Shown in pieces: positions 45,687-56,500 of a stretch of DNA of 64,000 bases. This DNA comes from Ctena decussata (Eukaryota; Mollusca; Bivalvia; Lucinida; Lucinidae), in the NCBI GenBank assembly GCA_963989385.1, contig OZ022500.1, positions 108,169,842 to 108,233,841 on the forward strand, in the 5' to 3' direction. Numbering within the stretch: the first letter of the stretch is position 1; each line of letters begins with the position of its first letter. The notes below the pieces were generated by a model that was given only the letters and a program-made list of their open reading frames with translations, had not been told where the DNA came from and did no database searches. The translations under genes and the position numbers were made by a program.

Positions 45687-45885
45687 CCCCGGTAGCTCAG
45701 TAGGTTAAGCGGTGGTCTGCTGATCTTGTGGCCCTTGGTTCGAGTCCCGCTGAATACGGGAATCTTTTCGATCGTAAACGGGGTTCCATTGCACACAGCC
45801 TTTCATTATCACCCACCCATCGTCCTGATATGACTTAAATACTGTCTAAAAGAAAGTAAAACTGCACGTTATCCATCTATTCCTC
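45687..45885 (+). mobile_element. tRNA-derived SINE
   Basis: Head ACCCCGGTAGCTCAGTAGG (A box TAGCTCAGTAGGTTA) and B box GGTTCGAGTCCC at 45737-45748. A GC-rich CGCTGAATACGGG arm follows, then a body ending CCTGATATGACTTAAATACT (about 45832-45851), the conserved 3' module of molluscan SINEs. The head resembles a tRNA gene but the anticodon arm does not fold cleanly, so a functional tRNA is unlikely. Confidence 0.7.
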
Positions 45886-46632
45886 CTCTCCCCGCTCAGG
45901 TTTTGAACCCGGCGCATGCTTTTGCAGTTGCTTCTGTTTGCAATTAACCGATTAAAACGAATTATGTCTTCTTGAATGCATAGCATTACGGGCCCCGAAT
46001 CAAAATTCCTATTGAGAAATGATAACCTTTATTTGTACCAACCCCATACAGTTGTGCCAACAGTTAACAAGGGCAAGACGTTTATAGGTTTATGCAAGTA
46101 TATCTGGTAAACTATTCACAATTGCATGAAGTAATTCATTTCTGGTAGAAACGCTCGTGAATCCTGAGAGGATTTGTTATGTGTAAGGCCATGATAAAAA
46201 TTCTGTTTGCTGCATTCCATACTATCCAAGATTTGGCCTTTGTGTCCTTTCTTTTATTCTTTTCGTATGTTGTAATATTTGTAATTGTCAACTTGAAATT
46301 GGGCAACGGCTGCTGAACGGAGTTAAATCTGTCAGTGTAAGATGGCCAACACTGTTGATCATGACCAGACTGTTCTTAAGGAATACTTTGATTCGGGTCT
46401 GCACTATTTGCAAATGTATTTTAGTCGCAACCAGTACTTTGTGGCACCCGAAAAAAACTTCCTCCCAACCTGCCGATCCAGCTAAGTCTGCATTGGAGCT
46501 CAACAAACATATTTTTAAAGGATGGTCTTAAGTTTGTTTTATAATGCATGCATCCCTATCAGTGAAATCAACTGAACCTACTAATATATTTAAATGAGGG
46601 GTCAAAGAGACAGGTCAATTTGCGCCAGCTAT

Positions 46633-47042
46633 AGTGTATTGTAGCATATCCATTTTGTTTCGTTATGTCTGCAATATTTCTTTCAGAAACACGTGGATGA
46701 TTTACTTGGGATTTGTTTTACTTTATATGATGCAGTAACAATAAGTGGATGATTTCACATACATCTGATGTATCTTCTTTTCTTTATAAACAGCAGATTG
46801 CAAACACATCAAAGTTCTTGTAAACGTTACAAGACATTTGTGCCAGTCTCTGGCAATGTTTATGCATATAACATACTTTGAAGGCACAAGAACATCGTAA
46901 TGACGCAATACTGACGTCGATGCGACGTGATGACGTCGTATCGACGTCAGTGCGATGCCAGTCCGACGTAATATGCCCGCTGGGTACACTGCTAGCATCT
47001 GTGTTCAGCAAAATAGATACCACGCAGCATATGCAAACAGCA
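46633..47042. other. Intergenic with clustered GACGTC palindromes
   Basis: Between 46893 and 46970 the hexamer GACGTC occurs three times (ACTGACGTCGATG, TGATGACGTCGTA, TATCGACGTCAGT) with further GACGT-like words. This is either a remnant of a simple-repeat transposon end or a CRE-like cluster. No gene evidence. Confidence 0.4.
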
Positions 47043-47265
47043 GGGGCCGTATTCATAAAACGTCTTAAGTGGTTGCTATGCTGTTGCCAAGGCAAAATTT
47101 CTTTTAAGGAGATTCCCTACAACTATGAAATTTGCTCTGGAGGAACAGTCTTTCAAAGACTGTTCCTCCAGAGCAAATTTCATAGTTGTAGAAAATCTCC
47201 TTTATAGAAATTTAGCCTTAGCAACAGCATAGCAACGACTTAAGTAGTTTTATGAATACGGCCCC
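47043..47265. mobile_element. Palindromic MITE family B, copy 2
   Basis: GGGGCCGTATTCATAAAACG is mirrored by a right end reading ATGAATACGGCCCC. The central arms GGAGGAACAGTCTTT and AAAGACTGTTCCTCC meet with a 1-nt spacer, so almost the whole 223 bp is one palindrome. It sits about 170 bp beyond the M13 gene's poly(A) signal. Confidence 0.9.
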
Positions 47266-47436
47266 TGAGGCTTCACCTGGACTGCGCATTAGTATACAGA
47301 CTGATCAGATTCTTTGCATATAAATATTTAAGGACCCACTAAATGACAAGAACAGGCATGATTTTGATCAGATTGCACGTGTACAGGCTAATTTTCCCTT
47401 CGTTGTTTGTATTATTGTGTTTCTATGGCTTGACAA

Positions 47437-47442
47437 TTTATT
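47437..47442 (-). terminator. Candidate poly(A) signal of the M13-like gene
   Basis: AATAAA on the minus strand, 5 nt past the stop codon at 47448-47450. This would give a very short 3' UTR; a later signal cannot be excluded. Confidence 0.45.
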
Positions 47443-47447
47443 TGCAT

Positions 47448-47547
47448 TTAAAATAGTGAGCATTTGGTTTCTGGATTCATCGAAGAGCCCTTTTCACACT
47501 GGAAAGCATCAGCAAATTTCTTGTAGTTCGAAAGTGTTCCAAGCACT
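47448..47547 (-). CDS. M13-like gene, last coding exon
   Basis: Acceptor ...TTTGATAG. It encodes [15 protein letters not shown], then [17 protein letters not shown] and TAA. The two cysteines and the GSSMNP block are standard M13 C-terminal features. The usual final Trp of the C-x-V-W ending is Phe here. Confidence 0.9.
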
Positions 47548-50500
47548 CTATCAAAGAGAAAGTAAAAATAGAAAAAATAACACAATTAGATAAGTTGAAA
47601 CTGCCATAAAAACGACAGAAACGACTGCGGATACTCGCCATTGCAAAACAGACAGCTTTTCCCGTTTATAGAATTGTATGTTCATGTTTACCTGTGGAAG
47701 GGTCAGTTTACCCTTGGGATGAAATGTTGATAATAATAGGAAGCTATTTTTTCTTGAATATTTTGCCTGAAGTTTAACAAATTCCCTTTAAGCACCGATT
47801 GTAAAAGCAGATAGATCCGGGGTACAAAACTGTGATCATGACAGGAAAGCTTATATTACTCTAATAAGTTGATAAGAATTTCAGGAAAATCCCTTTCCGC
47901 CGCAGTTTTTATATAGATTTTGTTTTGATGATATTTTTATATCTATATAGTCCCGGGGCAAGGGCAAATTACGCTGTTGGACAAAAGTTTGGTCGTTACA
48001 AAAAGCTGACATTACTACAATCCTGTCTATTAAATTTGGAGATAGAGTAAAATGTAAAGGAACTACAGACCTAGCACCATTTTTGGACACTGGCAAGTAA
48101 AATAACTCTGTCAGAAAAATATCGAAATCTGCCCATTATCGATTCAAGATCAATGCACACTAAGTTTGAAGGAATTTAATCTGTAAATACTTCACGGAAC
48201 GCAAATGAATACATTTACTTAAAAGGGGGAAGAGACGGACTTTAAAAAACTTAGAAGGATTTTATGCCTTTCTATCCTAAGAATGACGAAAATGAAATAT
48301 ATTCATTTGATCACGAGGAAAGGTGCGTATTAACATGTGCCAACAGCAAACTATCACAGCTGCTAAGTTTAATACAATCTCTCATATTCGTTTCAATCAA
48401 ATATGGTTCCTTTGAATTTTAAGCAGACTGGAAGAACTTCGTAGATGCACAGGCTGATCAGAATGCTTGCTGCCTGCAAAAGTCAATCTGCATTTGCATA
48501 ATAGTTATCCAGCTCATGTAATGCCACTGTAGCTACGGACACGGAGTGCACATAGAGTAAAAAAAAGTCTAAAAATCGGGGCACCTAAAATAATTAGGGT
48601 CCACTGTAAAAATCGCGCTTAGCTATAAAACACAAGTGGTTACATGTTTAGGTGTAAACATGTTTAGGAATATGTCATATAGCTAAACATGTACGCCTTT
48701 TCTATTATTTTCCCGGACAAAGTCTGCTAAACACGTTTTATTCTGTTACGCGTTTCGGATGAATCCATCCTCTCTTTTTCCCGTTGAAGAACGAAATAAA
48801 GAGACGAAAATGTTGACAGAGGAAATTTTCAAAATGAAAGGTAAATATAACCAGTTTTGTACATGTTTTATTTCTAAACATAAACCTTATATGTTGCAAA
48901 TTGAACATGTTACGAGTTAAACACATAAAAAATCGGACTGCATTTTTTGCACTGATTCTAAACACAGTTTTACTGTGTAACTGTCCTTAAAAGTGAAATT
49001 TTGTTTTTTGATTGCAGTAATAAGCTGTTTACACTTGGGATAGCTAAATTACCACCTGTTTGGGAAAGAACTGTTCATTCGGTCTACAATGCATGACTTT
49101 CGCAATCTTTTGTCAGTTAATGTATAAACCTCTTTCCCTTTTGGTTTAAAAGGCGGGATATGAGATCTGATTGTATTAATCGTAGTTGCTGATCATTGAC
49201 TATCCATTTATTTTAAAAAATGTAGATGAGAAGGCAATTAGTGTAGACATTGATCAGTCGACTCCAAAGATCAATGTGATCTGGGTCTGCACAGTTTGCG
49301 AATACTATCTGTCCCAATATTTAGAATGTGTACGAAACTTCATTTTTTAGCAGATATATTTCATTATTCTCAACAAATTTATAATATAATCTGGATTAGA
49401 AGGGGTTACCTGTATTTTCCTGGAGCCATATGCGGTTGCTCCGTTTCAACATAATACTTTGTTATTCCTCGCTTGCTGACGGCTTCACACATCGTCTACA
49501 AAATATCAAGTTACAATGAGAATTTAGACAAAGTGAATTTATTCATAAAGTATTTTATATGACACAATCCGTTTCTTGCACACTAGGTTATAAACACAAT
49601 TTAAGATAAAAGAAGCTCGCCTGTACGAAAAGACAGCAAGAGCAATAAAGTCACGTCGGTGTCGGCGCCCCATTTTGAGTAAAAGCTACATGTATCCTAT
49701 ATCCGGGCAGGTCTTGTGTTAATCTAAATCTTGTATATCTCCTAGTAAATACAAACTACTAAGCAAAAACGATATTATCTATCGACATGAAAATTCATAA
49801 GAATATTCAATTTATATTTTCCCTCAACAACGCATTAAACTATGCTTACCTGTGTATATGTGACGAAAAACAACTGATCTGGTGTTAAATCTAATCCTGG
49901 TAAAGTTGTTTCTCTTCGATCTGCATGTTTCTCGAATGCCTGAATCAGAATGAAAGCCGTGTCACTAGAATACCAACAAAGTGGCATGCATGCCAGCGAA
50001 GAGCAGATCAGTCTGGGCATCAACCCAGTCTGATCAAAGTGTTCGCTGTCGGCAAGGAGATAGCATAGAACCTTAGCTATCCTTTAAGCGCACAGCGCAC
50101 ATTCTGATCAGACTGGGTGGCTGCCCAGTTTGTTGGTTTGTCGTGTCGTGGCATAAATGTGCTGTCATTTCCTGTAGTGCAAGCAGACTTTTCCCTCTTT
50201 TTAATGCAGTTAAATACATAAAGAGTCATAAGAAAAGAAAACCATATATGTTACATTTTATTTCACTGAATAAACTTAACCTGTGTGATATTTTGCGTTT
50301 GCATCTGAATTAATGGATTAAAATAATAAGTTCTGAAGAAAGTTCATCTGGAAGCAAGGAAAGCACCACAGAGACGAACATAGCAGACTCGCTTTCATGA
50401 ATTCTGTTCATGTGCAGTAATGTAATGTTTTCACTCTGCCTACAGTCCCTAGCACCGGTTTGAGCGAAATTGTTTTCCAAGTGACTCGTGTATTACTGTT

Positions 50501-53500
50501 GTACATGTATCTGTCAACAGAACAACAAAAACGCAAATCTCCAACAGATTTGAACCGACATGAATGAAGACTGAAAACCAATGATTCATTTAAAAGTGAA
50601 GTGAAGAAGTTAAATAAGAAACACGCGTCTGTCGCACTAAATTTAGTATGGATACGTTATATTAGTGGCAAGTATCGTCATTTGCATTGCCTTTGATACT
50701 GACTTATCTAGTGCAGAAAAGACATCACAGGTCCCAACTTCCATATTTCTTATAATCTCGCGATAGAGAATTATTCGCAATTCTAATGCACTTATGAATA
50801 TAACGCGACGTCTGATTGGATAATGTCAAAAATTTGCGACAGTATATTCTACGATATACTGTCGCAAATTTGACGTCATTATAAAACGTCGCTCCTCATT
50901 GGCTGACGTTTGTTTAACGTTGCTGAAGGCGCTTACAATGGGTGCAAAGAGGAAAATGTGGAAAAGTGCATTAGAATGGGGATAACTATATTTAAAATTG
51001 TCATTTGGGTGGGGGAGAGGGGGGGGGGGGGGTAAATCGTCGTTTTTATGGTCGCAAATTCCGTTTTACGGCTCCGCTAGCGCGTTGCCGTAAAACGAAA
51101 TTTCCGACCATAAAACTGACGATTTACCTCCCCATTTGACAATTTTGAATACGGTTATCCCCTAAATATGACCTTGTTCTACTACTCGAATTTTATATTT
51201 CGATTCAAAACCGAATCCGGATAAACGACTTGTCTGTAAAACACGAGTAATGGATTGCATGTTTATGAACATTTTCTAAAAAAAAAAATCACTTTTCGCT
51301 ACTAGATTTTTACCTGCTATGTATACATACCTGATATGCCACTCTGAGTGCCAAACTGTCTTTGAAGTTTGCATTCTTTGTTAGGTCACCTCGTACCTGG
51401 TTATCGAGAAAACAAAACATTATACCTATTGTTTCTGACTGCATTTATAAGAAATATTAACAACAAACAGTATGGTATCGTCAGGAAAATAGTAGAATTT
51501 AGTTACAATCAGTTGTTGTAGAATTCAAAAACAACAGTGCGTGTATAACTCAGTCTGTAATACTCTTATACCGTTACACTGCAATGCAGAATACTATCGG
51601 CGCCCAAGGTAAGAACGTGGGAATTCAAATTGCTCACAATAGCTCTGATGCTATGGGTAACTGTCAAATTTCAAAACAGTACACGTTATCACACTTTCGA
51701 ATCAGCTGTGACAAAAATACGGGATTTGGTTTTCACTTTACTATCATTTGCATGTCTCTTTATTTGGGCCGCGACAAAAGAAAACAAATAAAGTGGCATG
51801 TGCGACCAATGAAGACTCAGACCAGCCCGGGCAGCTGCCCAGTCTGATAAGAGTCTTCACTGTCCGCATGAGGCTAGCTTAAACCCTTAGCTACCCTTGA
51901 AGCACACAACGAAGACTCTGATCAGACTGGGCGGATGCCAAGGCTGATCTGAGTCTTTGCTGGGCGCACATGCCACTTTCTTTGTCTTATCGTGTCGCGG
52001 CTTAAAATTTTTAATCACAACGAACTCGTTCTTACCTTTATCGAGAGATCATTTTCTGATATTAGCTCGTAGTTGTTGTATTCGTCAACAAGACACTGTA
52101 GCCTAAAGGCAATGGTAAGAGCAACTCTGTGGTCAATCTTATCTTCAGTCAGAAATCGTAGCAAGGCTATATAAAATATAAAAGTACAATAAACGTTCTT
52201 ATTCCAACCGGGAACAGACATGCATTTTTCATATGACGTAGCTGTTAACCAGTGGATAACGTCATGTCATAAAACCTGCTGTACACGTAATGTCATTGAC
52301 AACGTCCATGTCAACAATATGTTTTCTTATTGAAATAATGTTCAGTTAGTTTTAAGGCGTTAAAATCCTTTTTTAAAGGGTCATATGATAAACAGAATCT
52401 TACACTCGTGGTCATGTCATATGAAATTTATGAAACTCGCCGAAGGCTCGATTCATAGATTCATATGAAATGACCACTCGTGTACGATCCTCTTTATAAA
52501 TCAAAGTTCTTTTTGTCGTAAAAAACGTATACGGAATTATTCTCTTATGCACACGGCCAATGGATGTGTTTTTAGGGGAAGCAACTCTGTCATTTTCATT
52601 TTGCATCCGTTCTCAAAGGGATCTAATTCTCAATGAAAGAATGAGCTCCCCTTCAAGCAAATTCTTTCTTTTAGAAATAGACTCCCTTTGGAACAGCTTC
52701 GTCAGAATGGAAAGCAAAAAGAAAGTCACGTAAGTTATTCCCTTTTGCAAAACTGGCGGAAAACACAGACGTGTACCCATACAAGTTAAATAAACAAAAA
52801 AAAAAAAAAAAAAAAAAGGTTGAGAGTGCTTCAAAAGACACAGTGCTGTGGGTTCATCTAACGAATGATTCAATTCATAGGGTAGCTATAATATTTATAT
52901 GCCTCTGTTTTGTCATCTAAATCTGCTACATGTTTAATTGTCCTAGCCTGCTCTAGTTAGATGATTCAGCGTTTTTAATGCGTTAAAATGACTATTGGAA
53001 CTATTAAGTATCGATCAGATAAGACAATTTTGAGCTGACAGCTTAAATTAAAATGGAAATATATTTTGTCTTCGTATTTAATTGTCAAAACTGTAAAAAA
53101 TACGAAATATCCTGACTGAATAGTCGCAGATACCATATATAGAGCATACAGTCATGTTTTTAACATACATTTTCGTGGGCAAAGGCATTAGTGAAAGCAA
53201 GTGAGATACTGCGCTTTTATGTTAAACAAAAATGATTTATTGGAAGTGAAATAAGAACATAATTATATGCCTGATACCATCAATATCAAATGTCTCAGAC
53301 ATGGTTTGTGCCATCACTGTACCCAGAGCGCCATAAAATGCTGCCTGATTTTCCACACCATAGTATAATGGGGGTTCAATGGAAGACGGCGAAATCTCTG
53401 AAAAAGAAACAAAATCAACATTAATATTTATCAATCGTGTAAGATTATAAATGTATGGTATTTATTATGCTGATTTTGTATTTTATTAAACCAGCACCTC

Positions 53501-56500
53501 CCATATAAAAACATCTGCTATATCTTTATCTTCTCTTAATTCTGCTCTGTATGTTTCTGTTGTAGTTTTGCGCGAAATAAAGGTTCAATATTAAATTTGA
53601 TAGGTACATACAAAGTTTTGAAAGATTTCATATATCAGAAGAGGCAGTAACATCGCCTTAGTGCCAACCTCGCTCGATGGTCCCAGGAAGTGTATGCATT
53701 CGATCTACTTATATCAATTAAATATCGTAAGTTCTTATCAGAATATTTGTTTGAAAACATTGAAACTTAATATGATAATTTGTATCTTTGATCTTGCAGG
53801 CGTTTTATTCAGAATTAACTATGATAAGGTAGTTAGAAATATACCCCCGGCCATTGCCGTCGCCTAAAGCAGTCAAACATATACCAGACTGTATATGTTT
53901 TTTTCGCTATGGTGTAACTATTTTCATCTTTGTGTTCTTAGCATTTTATTCGGCATCGACTGTTACTGCAGTTAGAAAGTTCGTTTATAAGAAAAGTGAG
54001 CGGGGCTCACGTATACCCCAGGCCAGTGACGTCTTATACGAGAGATGATTAAAAAATCTCGGCCCAAGATACTTGTAGTGATTTGCGCATGCGTGCTTAA
54101 CATGACTGTAATTAATGGTTATTTACTAGCTTTGTGCTGAAGTTTCAAAATTCCTTGTTAAAGCTTTCTATTATACAGCGCCTGAAACACAAGTGGGGTG
54201 GCCTATTTTTAAAGTTGCATATCAAATCTATTTGTCTTGCATTACTTTGACATATCATTCTTCATATTTTACAGGATTAAAAAAATTCCTGTTGTAGTAT
54301 ATGCAAATATGATAATCTGCCAATAGCTTGATGGAAATCGAAAATCGAATTTTTTTGACATCTGGCTTTGACTTAGCAACCCTGCAATTCAGGGACCCAT
54401 GTCTTCTTTTCGTGTTTGTCGGGAACATTGTGGATAAAGCCGAACAATGTTTACACACCAATAAACTCTGACGTCTTACATGATTTTCGTCACAAAAAGT
54501 TTAAAGATATTCATTCTTACATGATTTTCGTCACAAAAAGTTTAAAGATATTCATTCCTGCACTATCTGCAGAAACTCTCAACATAGAAGCCGCCTGAAA
54601 AGTAATGTTTTGCTTTTAATTCTGAAATGGAATAAATTTGTTTACTAAAACCGTCAATTACAAGGCTGCCGTTGGACATATATTTGCAAGAACAATTTCA
54701 ACATACTTGATTCTACAAAAGTTATGGTCGGTCAAAGAGTTATACAATTCACTCATAGGGGTAGATGTGAAAAATGAAGTGTCGTCCAATTGATATTGAA
54801 GACAAATTACCGAAATTTGATGATAGTTGCTGCTCTGTAGAATGGCTGTTTAGAATCAATAACTCAAATCCACTGCAAAGGTTTCAGAACATGGTGATGC
54901 CAAGAAGTTTTTTATCATGCCACGTATAGTCAAATTTAAGTTAAACACTGTCGATTTGTTTTCTTTCGTTTTAGTGCAGGTTTCGCATGTGTGGAAATAG
55001 AAAAAAGTGCCGAATACTTGTATTAAGGTTTGGCTAAGCCTAGCTGGGTGACCACTTACCTGAAAAAGAGCTGTTTGTTTTGCTACCCGCTTGTATTGTC
55101 TGCAACGTATGTTGATGTTTCATGACACATGTGCATGTATTATGTATGTGTTGTGGTGGAATGAGGAATTCGATTGTATCAGTTCCTGATCGGTGCCCAT
55201 TTACACTACTTTTCATGCAAATGCTAATAAACGGATGGATGCAAAGCAATACGAACGGGCGGAAAGACGAAAATCGTATGCAAGAGGTATAAAAATCTGA
55301 GATGAAATATACTCGCCTAAAATCCCATCAGAAAGTCTTGTTATTGACTCAATGTCAGTCTTGTCAGATTTTCCGTTAAAGTACCGCTCCGACCTAAACC
55401 TTATCAATTGTTTCATCACAATAAAGTAGTTATTTTCCTCGTTTCTTTTGTCTATAAACGTCTCCAATGATGATATATCAAACTGTTCTTTCCAAGTAAG
55501 CCTCACAGACAGAGAGTTCAGTGCTCCTAATAAATGTTCTTTCTGCATTATTGGCACCCAATACATATTATCTATGAGACTTTCTATACTTTTATTAAGT
55601 TCTATAAATAATTTCTTTATTGCGGCACTCTGAGTGTCTGATATTCGTTGTCTAAACAAAGAAGTCAATGGAATGTATTGAGATAAGCGTTGTATACACA
55701 TAATGTCTAATTGTCCTGTCAAATGTGATGATAAGGCACTGTTCGACCACTGGGTATTATAAAATTTAGGAGTTGCACTTGGAAACAGATCAAATAAATC
55801 ACTTTGTGTCAGAGTACTGAATATTATGTATCTCTTTAGAGAAATATAGGAAAATGTATTTAAAACGTCCTTGAGTCCAGTGCTTAGTGAAACAAAACAT
55901 ATAGTGTAATTATTCATATTTCCAATGTCTCCAAGTATTGATGTGACAACTTCTCGCCAGGATATATTGTAATTATAGTGATACTGTAAGTCGGCAATGC
56001 TCATTGGTCTTTCACATCTCAGTATGCCATCAGAAAGGTTTGTCGTGTCTTCAGTATACAAAACCTGCAATAAACATTAGAAATATAATTCATCAAATTC
56101 GCATCAGCAATGCTTCCACGGATAACGCAATTGCAGCTCAATATTTGTAAAAATATTGTCATTTAGTGGTAAACCTAATTTTGCAAACGGTTGTATGCGA
56201 TCCCGACGAGACAATTGCGTTAATATAAATATAAAACGTGTATAGCATCGATTTATGGAAACTTATTAAACAGGACAGTTAGTGTTTTGTCTTAATACTC
56301 AAAGCGACGATAACTATGCTCATCATCGTTTATTACTAAACTGATATGTCATTAAGGTGTCGAATTCGTTACTTTTATGTTCCCTGCACACTCTATGAGA
56401 TATACAGTTAGGTATAAATGGAATATCGTTTTATCAGAAAACAAACCCCATTATAAATGGTCATCACCCGTCTGTTTTGGGGGAAAGTATCGAAAAACCC

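Larger units (their letters stand above)
44894..46632. mobile_element. Non-autonomous TIR element, ~1.74 kb, carrying a SINE and microsatellites
   Basis: ATAGCTGGCGCAAATTGACC (44894-44913), continuing TGTCT...CTGACC, is mirrored at 46605-46632 by GACAGGTCAATTTGCG and CCAGCTAT. The TIRs are about 35 bp. The interior has no transposase ORF. It includes a long (GA)n (45304-45355), a (CT)n (45645-45668) and a tRNA-derived SINE (45687-45885). Confidence 0.75.

Noticed and set aside
45687..45760. tRNA-like sequence with clear A and B boxes.
   Set aside because: It is followed by a SINE body and conserved SINE tail, and the cloverleaf does not close, so it is annotated as a SINE rather than a tRNA gene.
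46878..47207. 109-codon plus-strand frame.
   Set aside because: It is composed of the GACGTC cluster and the palindromic family B MITE.
51584..51847. 87-codon plus-strand frame.
   Set aside because: Its second half runs through MITE family A copy 7; it has no domain.
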